A DNA stretch of 64,000 nt from Punica granatum (taxonomy: Eukaryota; Streptophyta; Magnoliopsida; Myrtales; Lythraceae): positions 37,480,811 to 37,544,810 of the forward strand of contig NC_045128.1 in the NCBI RefSeq assembly GCF_007655135.1. The letters are read 5' to 3'. A program made the translations under genes and the position numbers. The notes beneath the pieces are model-generated. The model had not been told where the DNA came from. It was given only the letters and a program-made list of their open reading frames with translations, and did not search any database. This document shows positions 45,370-55,178 of the stretch, piece by piece. Each line of letters begins with the position of its first letter. Within the stretch, counting starts at the first letter, position 1.

Positions 45370-45997
45370 GCTGGCTATGGTGCCGGCGGCCACCATCACC
45401 TTCCAGGCAGGGATGGCGGCCTGAGGTGGCATGTGGAGCCAGCCATGACACTAGCTATAAAAAGCTTGGACCGAACTAGAGAAAAGCTTTAATGTTATCT
45501 GCTGTTAGGTGGGGCTGTGCTGCCGGAATGCGGTGCTTGCTTATGGCTCTTGTCACTAGCCATGTGTGCCACCGTTGTCTCCCTTGGCTACACCCTCTTC
45601 AAAACCATGTGTCTGGTGGTCCCAGCGAGATCAATTGATACACTCCTGTTATTTGCTGTTAGGTAGGGCTATGTTGCCGGAATGCGGTGCTTGCTTATGG
45701 CTATTGTCACTAGCCATGTGTGCCACAGTGGCCTCCCTTGGCTGCACCTTCTTCAAAACCATGTGGCTGGTGGTCCCAGCGAGATCAATTGATACGCTCT
45801 TGAGACGAGCCCAAGTCTGATTCATACTGTCTGGGCGGTGATGATAGGTTTATTGTCAGCCTCTTCCTTTTCATGGCTGAGCCACTCCAAGTACAAAGCT
45901 GCCTGGAGGGGTTCACTCATACTCAGTCCCAGCACGTCGAAACTCATAGTAGATTCATACGCACAGTAGAAAAAGGGTCTAGCTGATACCAGGCTAG
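45370..45997 (+). pseudogene. PGG-domain gene relic with internal 154-bp tandem duplication
   Basis: First a short piece of the first membrane span (TITFQAGMAA, then GGMW) near 45390-45440. Then a segment encoding CLWLLSLAMCATV...GYTLFKTMCLVVPARSI occurs twice, at 45501-45654 and 45655 onward. The second copy continues into the WLSHSKYKAAW and STSKL tail near 45880-45960. Stops and frameshifts disrupt it throughout. The LTR element at 45998 cuts it, and its last bases resume at 47554. It is the sister of the relic at 12440-12780, which lacks both the tandem copy and the insert. Confidence 0.75.
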
Positions 45998-46452
45998 TGA
46001 TGCGGCAGAAGACGTGGCGAATTGGTATCTTGAGAAAAATAGGTTTTGACGACCCTATCTCGAAGGAAACGACCTCCAGAGCAAAACTCACAGCCTTTAG
46101 CTGTGAAAAGACGAGATTTTGGCCGAATTCGGTCGTTTAGGGCCTCAAACGGGCATTTTTATGTTATTTGGGCGTTTTTACAATTTTAGGAAAAGTTTAT
46201 GTCTTTTGTGCAATTTAGGTATTTTTAATTCTATTTAAGTGATGTAAACCCTAGGTTTGGAGAGTAAGAGTCGTCTTTTCAGATTATCAATAAAATTCAG
46301 AGCTTTCTTGCTTTGTCCAATCTCGGATCGATTCGAGTTTGATGCCTATTTCCTGGTATTCGTAGAATCAACAAGTATAGAAGGTCGTAGTTCCGGTATT
46401 CGTGCGCGAATCAACGGGTTTGTGACGGTTACTCGCGTTGTACGCTGCATTA
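45998..46452 (+). repeat. 5' LTR of the PP2C-carrying element
   Basis: Contains CTATTTAAGTG (about 46233-46243), a possible TATA region, and AATAAAATTC downstream, a possible polyadenylation signal. The 3' LTR is the same length, with mostly transition differences. Confidence 0.9.
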
Positions 46453-46454
46453 GT

Positions 46455-46466
46455 TGGTATCAGAGC
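46455..46466 (+). other. Primer-binding site, initiator tRNA-Met
   Basis: TGGTATCAGAGC begins two bases after the 5' LTR. This is the standard plant primer site complementary to the 3' end of initiator methionine tRNA, so the element copied itself by tRNA-primed reverse transcription. Confidence 0.9.
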
Positions 46467-46488
46467 CAGGTTCGCTCTTGGATCAGCA

Positions 46489-47070
46489 ATGCCGCCTCAA
46501 AGAACGGCTAATCAACGTCGTGCTGCGGAGGAGGACGAATTGGATCGGAGGATGGAAGACATATCATACGATGAAGCCAATCCAATTTTCGACATATATT
46601 CAGATGAAGATCAAGAAGAAGTTGCAGAATTTGTATTTGATGATCAAGGAAAACCAACGTTCGTTGTCAACAAATCCTTATTAAATGATATTGGAGGTGA
46701 TAAACTTTTTCATTATTGTGATCAGATGAGGACAAGGATGTTAGATGTCTCTATCGAACCCATCACTGCGATAGAGTATTTTGAGTTATGATTTTTTCCA
46801 ATCATCCGTTTTGGAGCATGGGCTGACATCGGTTTTCGGTCAAGTATGGAATATGTGTATGTTTGTGTGGATAATTTTGCGCATGATTATGGATTCGAGA
46901 ATCTAAGCGGTGGGCTTAATGTCTTCTATGGGGTTTTCGATGGGCATGGGGGAAAGCATGCTGTTGATTTTGCCTATTGTCGCTTGCTGAGGATCATTCT
47001 TGAAGACAAAGACTTTCTTCACGAGGATCATGCTGCTGATTTTATCTTTGGACTCCTAGGGCGAATTTGA
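46489..47070 (+). pseudogene. gag-like start fused to a protein phosphatase 2C fragment
   Basis: One frame from ATG 46489 to the stop at 47070 is broken by a single TGA at 46789-46791. The first 60 or so codons (MPPQRT, charged DELDRRMED, then an acidic DIYSDEDQEE stretch) resemble two pieces of a Ty3 gag joined by deletion. From about 46690 the sequence becomes PP2C: the FFPIIRFGAWADIGFRSSME segment (which straddles 46810-46850), a VCVDNF word, then FYGVFDGHGGKHA with the metal-binding DGHGG at 46939-46953, and LRIILEDKDF. The MED acidic motif reads MEY. Similarity ends near 47025. Only the N-terminal quarter to third of a phosphatase is present, so no enzyme activity is expected. It could still yield a chimeric transcript or small RNAs. 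Confidence 0.8.
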
Positions 47071-47098
47071 GGGCGACTTCTCTCCACCCATGGAAGAA

Positions 47099-47553
47099 TG
47101 ATGCGGCAGAAGACATAGTGAATCGGTATTTCGAGAAAAATAGGTTCTGACGACCCTATCTCGAAGGAAACGACCTCCAGAGCAAAACTCACAGCCTTTG
47201 GCTGTGAAAAGACGAGATTTTGGCCGAATTCGGTCGTTTCGGGCCTCAAACGGGCATTTTTATGTTATTTGGGCGTTTTTACAATTTCAGGAAAAATTTA
47301 TGTCTTTTGTGCAATTTAGGCATTTTTAATTACATTTAAGTGATGTAAACCCTAGGGTTGGAGAGTAAGAGTCGTCTTTTCAGATTATCAATAAAATTCA
47401 GAACTTTCTTACTTTGTCTAATCTCGGATCGATTCGAGTTTGATACTTATTTCCTGGTATTCGTAGAATCAACAGGTATAGAAGGTCGTAGTTCCGGTAC
47501 TCGTGCGCGAATCAACGGGTCTGTGACGGTTACTCGCGTTGTACGCTGCGTCA
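47099..47553 (+). repeat. 3' LTR of the PP2C-carrying element
   Basis: Same length and ends as the 5' LTR. It is preceded by TGGAAGAA, a degraded polypurine tract, and followed directly by the GCTAG target duplication. Confidence 0.9.
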
Positions 47554-48157
47554 GCTAGCCAGCCAGAACTCGTTATATAGGTTAAGGATGGGTTATCTAC
47601 AGTGGAAATATATAACCTAGCTAGTATGGCAAGAAATATGTGATTCGTCACCATACTATATATGATTGTAAATATGATAGATTAGGTCATGAACAATCCA
47701 TTATACATAAAAGGTGAGCTTTTGCTTCCGGAGGGCCCATTGGGCTTTCCTCATGTCTCCCAAAACTCCTAAAGACACAGTCAAATTGTTGTTGATCACA
47801 AGAGTGCCGTGCAACGACAGGTGATGATTCTGGAGATTTTTCCCTTGAAGACATTCTTCTGTCCAGTAGTTGATTTTCGCACACAGGAAGCTTTCCTCGT
47901 AAGCATTGCTTCTTATTCAGAAAAGTTAAAAGTGAATAAAAGGTAAATCTACCCTGCAAAGAAAGAAAAGAAAAGAAAAAAAGGTAAAGCTTACTCGTTG
48001 TGGACCTTGGGTTGCGCTCTTATTACCATGTCAATAAATTTAAGAAGAAGCCACGAGTCTTATTATGTGACAGAAAATCTCACCAACAATTATCTAAAAC
48101 AATAAATTCCGGGGGGTCTCTATAGTTAGTCTCTTTGTTGAAACTTAATCCTTTTCA
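47554..48157. other. Resumed PGG relic tail and duplicated spacer
   Basis: Continues the tail of the relic at 45370-45997 and then the spacer paralogous to 12780-13680, but without the 240-bp piece at 13325-13570. No gene is present. Confidence 0.65.
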
Positions 48158-48330
48158 ATGACAACGGAGAGGTTAGAGATAGCAGGTGTATGGTAGCACC
48201 GGCTCTGTGCTGCCAGAAGACCGTTCCGGCTTCAGGTCTCCATGAAGCGGCCATCATGGGATTGGTTTCTGCCCCATATGCATTCCTCGAGCGACATGGG
48301 AAGCTAGTTGTTTCACCCAAAATAGACGAG
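48158..48330 (+). pseudogene. Ankyrin exon 1 relic (5' part), second copy
   Basis: Sister of the relic at 13683-13850, with the same breakpoint. It starts at the ATG, has LHEAAIMGLVSAPYAFLERHGK (straddling 48238-48302) in place of the first ankyrin helices, and is frameshifted near the start by a missing base after GGTGTATGG. It cannot encode an ankyrin protein. Confidence 0.7.
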
Positions 48331-50960
48331 CCCATCTCCAGCCGACACGTGGTAAGACGTGTGTATCAAGTGTGTTAGGGCGTTGTCCCAAGGTTATGGC
48401 GAAACCACCAGTTATCCTCATCGTCTTATAGCGTAGCTCCACGGTCCAATAGTCCATAAGTGTAAGCAGTAGCTAGGTTTCATGTAGATGGAATTGTGTC
48501 GTATATTGCAGGGGTCAAATAGGCGTTTGGATGATGAAGCAACTTTGAGGGTTATGCCGCCAAAGTTCTATCCACGGGCGCACGACTTTATGCCTTAGAA
48601 TGCTTGTGTAGGGAGCGGCCGGCTAGCTAGCTCTATTGATAAGTCAAAAGCGGAGCTGCTAGAAGTTTTACAAGGGGTGCAAGTGACTCAGCTAGGGGCA
48701 GCCAAGCATAAAGAAGTCCATGCCCAGGAGCCGAGATCGGGGTAAAAGCCAGATCCTTGCTTGGATGCGAGGACAAAAAAAACAAGAATAGAGCCGAGGG
48801 CTTTGACGAAGAAAGATGAGAGAAAGAACGGAACAAGACATTCCAAAGGGTAGGTGAAGAAAAAGGGAACCAAGGGATCCGGTGAGGGAGAGAGATGAAA
48901 GGGAAGAAAAAAGAGACGAAGGGGTTGGAAGATGCAAAAAAGTAAGGATAAGTAAAGTACGTAGCGTTGAGCCAATTTGTGATGTATTGTCGAGAGACTT
49001 AAACATTGTTCACACTCTTGCTTATAGGGTAGACCTAGGAACCCTAGTCCTAGCAAGATCGAGCTTATTACATCAGAAATAATAAAAACTAAGCAAGAAA
49101 ATCGTGCTGCAATAGCAGCCGCTTAAACTAAGAAAGTGAGTACACTCCCTAGCCAATTACATGGAAATTTTCTAGTTACAATATTCTACATGCTAAACTC
49201 TCTAAGAATCCTCATATGGATGACTCTTAATTCATGGAAATGCCTTTGGCCGTCCAAATTAGGGCACCAGCCGTGCCTTTGTTACCACAGTTGCACGTAT
49301 TTATCGAAGCACGGAAATAGATCAAACTTGTTCCCATACTCAGCCAATGACAAAATGTGTAGCGCTAATTCCCCATGTCTAGTGTGCAAGTCCTGGAAAT
49401 ATCTCCCGCTGCCATATAGAGTAACGTACTTGTCCTCTTAAATATCCAAATTCGAGCATTGTCATCGTGTAATATTTGCTGATGACAGATCTTCATAATT
49501 TATTTCCTTTACAATGTGGGCTCATGATCATTAAAAATCAGAAATTCTTCTTGAACGATATTAATGTTCACCCAGCTCCACAAATTAGAGATATATACCT
49601 AGCCACGACTATTTAATTCTTCCATTAATTTAATCCAATGAAATAGTATTTTGTTTTCTTTCTTTTTCCTTTGGTTCTTTATATAAGAAGGTAGACATAC
49701 ACACGCATGCAGCGTGCCCTTGCACACACATATCTATAAGCAAGCAATGAAATATTCTACACAATAAAATTCAAAACATTATTTATTATCTGACGATGAA
49801 TTGGATAAATGGTAAAAAAAAAAATCATTGCCACTTATTTCTGTGTAGACATCAATCAATCCAAGCACTGTCGCCTAAATCTGAGTATTCAATTGTATAA
49901 TGAGATACCAGGAAGGTTCAGTCGGTTAAAGAAGAAACTAAAATCCCAAGTCAAATAGAATAAGAGAACACCTGGAAGAAAAACACTATTCTTTATCTGA
50001 TATCAACCACACATATTATCAATTATCTATTATTAAAAAAAAGCCTACGTCATCCGAGAGGATGTCCTCTTGGTTAGTTTATATACTATTTTCAGTGGGT
50101 TAACCCATCCAAACAAACAAAACACTACCCTGATGGAGGAAGTCCAAAGGAATCAAATCGCAGCCGCGGCTTGCGTAACGATTGCAGAAGCGGTTGTCAC
50201 GGATGTGGATTTCGCGGTATTACGTAACAGAATCGCGCCCATTGCGAACAGAATTTTTTGAGACGATAAGGGGAAAAAAATCCAATACATATAGAACTTG
50301 CTATACATTACTTTATATGTGTATATATTACATGGAATCTCTTAACAAAAGAAGCTTCTACGTTTCTAATGTGAAGTTGGCAGCTGCTTTGAAGGGAAAA
50401 AGAATCGCGATATTTCTTTTAAAGATTGTTGGGTATGCTCCGGATTTCTTGGCATGTCTTGCTGCCATAGAAAATTTTGAAGAAAGTTTGCTTGGCATGG
50501 GGCATTACAGTGAATAGAAGCTCAGTTCCTCGGAATATATAGGGATTGATGTTGAATAAGTGTGCTAAAAAGTATAAACAGAATAATCGGGTTCGTTTTG
50601 GAATCATTGCCGTGACCCCATGAGCTTCAACTTTAACATTTTCTTTTTGTTTGTTCTTTTCAGTGTTTGATTGCTACTCTCTTTTCTAATTAGGCAGGAA
50701 AAAATGCCAAAAAAACATCACTTCAATAAGCTTCATGGTGGAATAGCTTCCGTAGGGGCCACGACATCCGCTATTTTTCCCACTTCAGCCGCCACGGGAA
50801 AGCAAAAAAAAGCTGTCCGCTAAATCAGCTCGCAAGAGTATCGGCAGCCACCGATACCATTACATAGCGGTTGCTATGGACAGCTATGTATTTTTTTCGG
50901 TGGGTAAATGGGGGGAAGCCCGAAGAAATCAAACCTTTTCTTTTACATGTTGAGCTCCAA
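48331..50960. other. Unclassified spacer; first part duplicated
   Basis: 48331-48950 matches 13851-14470. The rest is not duplicated in this window. Two adjoining open segments near 50133-50263 (Ala-rich, NQIAAAACVTIAEAV) and 50335-50515 (KLAAALKGKRIAIFLLKIVG) have the composition of coding exons but match no family I know. An inverted repeat (AGCTGTCC near 50811 against GGACAGCT near 50878) is also present. Confidence 0.4.
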
Positions 50961-53047
50961 AATTCTGTGATATATGCCATTGAGTTTGTGGTTGTAATCT
51001 TACTTGCAAGCTAGAATTGTTCCATCACCTTCGAGTAGAACAGTATATAATGAGATTTAAATTTTATTATCAATAATGAAAAAGCGTCATTAAATTTAGT
51101 AAAGTTGAGATTTACTCTGTGTATTATTATCCGATTATAGTTCGAACAATACATAAACTCAGTAATATTCTCTTTTATGAATTTTGTGTTCGGTTAGTTT
51201 AGTCCTCGTTTTGAGTGCGGAATCATGAGCTTGTCATGATTGCTGAGAAGTGAAATCTTATGTTTATGTGTATGCTTGTGAGATGTTTGATTAATTTTAA
51301 CGTTGTTGATGATGGATATATTTAGTGGTATTCTATTTGTTGAGAGGTGTTCCGTGGTTTATTTACCGGAAGGGTGTCAGGTCTATTAGAGTCAGTTTGC
51401 ACTAAAATCAAGTTCTGCACTAAAATCGATCGGGCTCGAGCTGTTCTCGTTGTTTTGTGTAATGATCATTGAGCCATTTAGTTCGTTTTCCCTTTTCATC
51501 TCACTTGGTTTTTGTTGAGTTTCGAACTAACGTGATTATTGTGGTTAAACTTACTGAGCTCTTTAACTCGCTCTTTTTTTTTTTTCTTTTTACATTCCCA
51601 GGAAAAGGATGGCAGGAAAAGAATTTTCTAAAATAATTTCTTAAGACAAGGTGCACGTCTTGTTTGGCTGTGAGTTTACTTGATCGGGCCTCAAATGAAG
51701 CAAAGCTAGTCCGTGATGAAACTTGAGATGTATCGGAGGTTTTGTTGAGATGTAACAGGTTAGAAATTTTGACATGTAAGTGTAACTTTTTGATGTTCAA
51801 ACTATTTTATCTTAATATTTATCGAATTATGAATGTTACATTTTCTGAATTAAAGAGGTGGAACTTATCTCAAAAGCAGGAATTTATTTTGGAGAAAATT
51901 ATAAATGATCGAAGATGAATTTTACATAAGTTATGATGGCATGAATTATAGATGTTATTTAATCAATCTTCGAAATTATTTTTTACACTAGTTATGTGGA
52001 TCGATGTTAGTGATTATGTCATCCTTTCGTGTGCTAGGACAGACGAAGATGATAAATTACTCGGTGTGCACGCTTAAGTATTATATGTTTTCCCTTGAAA
52101 CTTCAGGAAATGGACAGTTGCCTGTTCCTATTGAATTCGCATTGTGGCCGATTGACTTGCCGACGTAAGGAGACCAATCTATTCTTACTTTCAATTCCAC
52201 ACATTCATGTTGTCTAATGGCAAGGTCCACAGTTCTAATTTTGGACCACCTAAACTTTTTTACACCAAAAGTTCTAAGAATCTTAGACCACATAAACAAA
52301 CAGCAATGCCGCCTAATATATAGATATTGTTTCAAAATAGCAAAAACATCTTCAAGGACATTATACCAATTGAAGTCCCAGAATTTACTAGCTAGATACC
52401 TTCGTTGCAATTATGCAAATTTCTGATTTTTTTTTCTTGTTTCGGAAACCTAAATTCTGATGAGTCCAATTACCGGCAGGTAGGTGGATAGCCCAACTGA
52501 TGAATCCATCATAAATATCTATGCGGAATGTGACAGTCTATCATAGATCTTCTGCTAAAGAAACGGATCAGCTTCAACCTGTCTAGTAACTCAATTTCTT
52601 TTCACTTAGAAGAAAATGTTCGAGGAATAATTTGGATGAAGGAAATTGAAATTGACAAAACATCAAAATAGTGTAGAATTATTGAGAGATGGCTTTTTTC
52701 AATTGAGAAAATTAGAAAAAGTGAGGAAACTGTCATCTAAAAGTATCACATTAACAATTGAAATGATGTGAGAGAAATATCTTTAACTAAAAGATGTCAC
52801 ATAAAGTATCTTTTTTTTTTTACACTTTTTTTCTATGCCCGGAGGTCACCATGGAGGAACTCTACTTAATTACTGAGACACTTTAATTTCATGCCGGATG
52901 ATATAACTGTATCATGTTCCCATCCCAGAACTAAGATTTTTTGCGTAATATTTACTCCACTTTGCTTGATTGGAGCGTATGGACATGTACAAACTTTTAT
53001 AACTGGTTTAGATCTCTAGTTATTCAGAATTATAAAGGCTTAACATA
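50961..53047. repeat. Second duplicated block, copy 3, left part
   Basis: Contains parts F (50965-51345), D (51340-52435) and the left half of E (52440-53047). Part E resumes at 58735 beyond the Mutator-like element. This is the most complete copy of the block. No intact gene is present. Confidence 0.85.
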
Positions 53048-53056
53048 CAAAATTTA

Positions 53057-53562
53057 GGGATAATAACCTGATATAGCCTAACGTTTGACATAATTCTTAG
53101 TTATAGCCTAAACTTGATTTTTTACCTGAGATAGCCTAACGTTGACGTTTTGGTATAGCATCTCGCCCGACGCTAATTTTCCGTCAAAAAGTGACGGAAT
53201 GGCACACGTGGCACGTTAAATTCGTAACGTTGCTTACATGTGCCGGTATGCGGGCCCCCCATTTGCCACGTTTGTCTCTTCCCGCCCCATCACCTACCTT
53301 CCCGCCCATTCCCGCGTTACTGCCTTTCACTTTGCCCCTTCTGTAAATCACTCTCAAATCCTTCTCTGTTTCTTTTCCACCGAAAATTGGAGAGGGCTTT
53401 TGCAATTAGGGTGTGGTTGCATTGATCGGTTCTGGATTGTGTTTGCTTGGTGTGCTGTGGAGGACGAATTTGGGAGTCGTTTTGAGGTGAGGGTTTTCCG
53501 ATTTAAGTATAAGTTGCTGAGTTGGAGGTCCACTGGGAGTTCGTGGCTTTCCAGAGGAAGCT
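53057..53562 (+). repeat. MULE left terminal inverted repeat
   Basis: Matches the complement of 58205-58725 with small indels. It contains a CACGTG core (53205-53210) and a C-rich segment (GGGCCCCCCATTTGCCACG) near 53250. The two TIRs have diverged only slightly. Confidence 0.93.
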
Positions 53563-54430
53563 CTCTTCCCTGCTTTCCATGCATTGTATCTGTAGATTAG
53601 AGAGAGAGAGAGAGGAGCTCAGACAAAGGCACAGGACCTCGAACAAAGATAGAGGGGCACGGACAAAGACAGAGGAGCTTGGAGAGAAAGAGAGAGAGAG
53701 ACAGAGGTCAACCCACATGCGCGCACAGACACCATCGATGCTCCCATCGCTGCAGCTGGGCCTGTCCTCGACGTCGACCGTGGACTCACAGGCCTTACGT
53801 CTACTCAAGCTTCAGTCTCTGTGTGGATTACCTTTTGTTTGTTCATCCTTTCATTGGTACGAAGATAGTGTGATCAGAAAGGAGAAGATTTACTTTGTTC
53901 TTATGAATTGGGGTCTGTGATTGTGCCGTAGCTGCATTGGAAGAATGATCACTGCAAGCACAGAGTGTATGATGGAATTGTAGTAAAATTAGTTGTTCAA
54001 GCTGATGCTTCTTTAGTAGATTGTCCCACCTTATTACTCATCAAATGTATGTAATAGCATAAACCATATTGGGCTGCTTGATTACTCAATTTGTATGTCT
54101 TACATTTATATGGTGAAATTAAAGATGATTGCTTTTCATCAAATAATTCAGAATAGGATTTTCGACAAAACTCAGTGTTGAAAGAATTTTACAAGGCAAA
54201 TTGTCAATGATTCATTCAATCTACCAAAATGTACAGACAGTACCTTGTTCCTTCTATGAACAAACAACTGCTGGACACCACAATGTACAAAGATGGCTGA
54301 TATATTTACAAAAAGCATCATCAAAATGACCAAATTTCATCCTGTCAATCTACCAGACTCCCTAACTACCAGTCCACCAAGACAACCAACTACAGTTCAA
54401 CCAAAATGAGACAATATAACAAAATGAGCA
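53563..54430. other. MULE interior, non-coding left part
   Basis: A purine-rich tract (53598-53705) is followed by AT-rich sequence. Open frames here (for example 53522-53920) are composition artefacts. I see no second gene. Confidence 0.5.
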
Positions 54431-55170
54431 ATTTATGACAACCAACTACTTCTTTCTCTTTCGTGGTTCAATATCAGCCATAATCTTTCGGGCTTGTAAC
54501 CTTGTTCTCGACCTGGACTACTCCTTTTCATGGTCGTTTCTCTACTGGTGCTTGGGTTCCTGGTGAACTGATGAATTGCTTGTCTGTCCTGCTTGCACAT
54601 GTGCTGGACTGCTGAACTGCCCCCTAAGCCTGCCCATGTATGACATCCTCATCTGCTCACTAGGCAACTAACATAACAGATACAAGCATGTAAGTATCCT
54701 CCAATCAATTTTACTGTATATATAGAGCAATTGATTATACTTACATGAATATAAGTCATTCCAGTTTCTCCATGTAGAACACCGAAACCTTTGTTAGCTT
54801 GGGTCATTTCTTTATGAATAAGAGAATCCATATTGGATACCATCTGTGGATTTGGCTGAGGTGGTCGATTCCTTCGAATCTGCATAGATAATGACATTGT
54901 ATATATAGGCATGTTTGCATGAAAATGGAGATTATCAAGAAAAAATGAAAACCACAAACCTGAAGTTTTTGTCTGCCTTTTGTAACCTTCCCTTGCTCAG
55001 TGCTAGTCTTGCCTCCATATCCAGAAGACTGACCATGTTCTGTGGTAGCTAGGTTGCCCCTGGTCTAGTCTGTCTATTGAACCATGGTATGATCTATGGT
55101 AACTTGATTGCTCATGTTCTGGTCCACTTGACTAGCATTATCAGCATGGTCTCTTTCTCTAGCCTGTTCA
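54431..55170 (-). pseudogene. Probable C-terminal exons of the MULE transposase gene
   Basis: Downstream of the zinc-knuckle exon, minus-strand segments with plausible splice borders follow: about 54960-55165 (Ser/Gln/Asn-rich) bounded by a GT near 54958, and about 54750-54885 (RRNRPPQPNPQM, then the EMTQANKGFGVLHGETG words). They have the low-complexity character of plant MULE tails. The exact exon structure is not resolved. Confidence 0.4.
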
Positions 55171-55178
55171 TGCATCAG

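Larger units (their letters stand above)
45998..47553 (+). mobile_element. Small complete LTR element carrying a PP2C gene fragment
   Basis: Two direct LTRs of 455 bp each (45998-46452 and 47099-47553) start TGATGCGGC and end in TTA or TCA. A five-base GCTAG lies immediately outside each end (45993-45997 and 47554-47558). The sister relic at 12763-12767 has a single GCTAG and no insert. A primer-binding site follows the first LTR. The 646-bp interior has a short gag-like start, then protein phosphatase 2C sequence, then a short end resembling the pol terminus and polypurine tract of Ty3-type elements. It has no protease, RT or integrase, so movement would have needed another element's proteins. 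By eye the LTRs differ at about 25 of 455 positions, so it is not very recent. Confidence 0.9.

Noticed and set aside
53503..53920. Second MULE gene in the left part of the element
   Set aside because: The frame is a purine-rich repeat (Arg/Glu or Leu/Ser runs on either strand) partly within the TIR, so it is not credible coding sequence.
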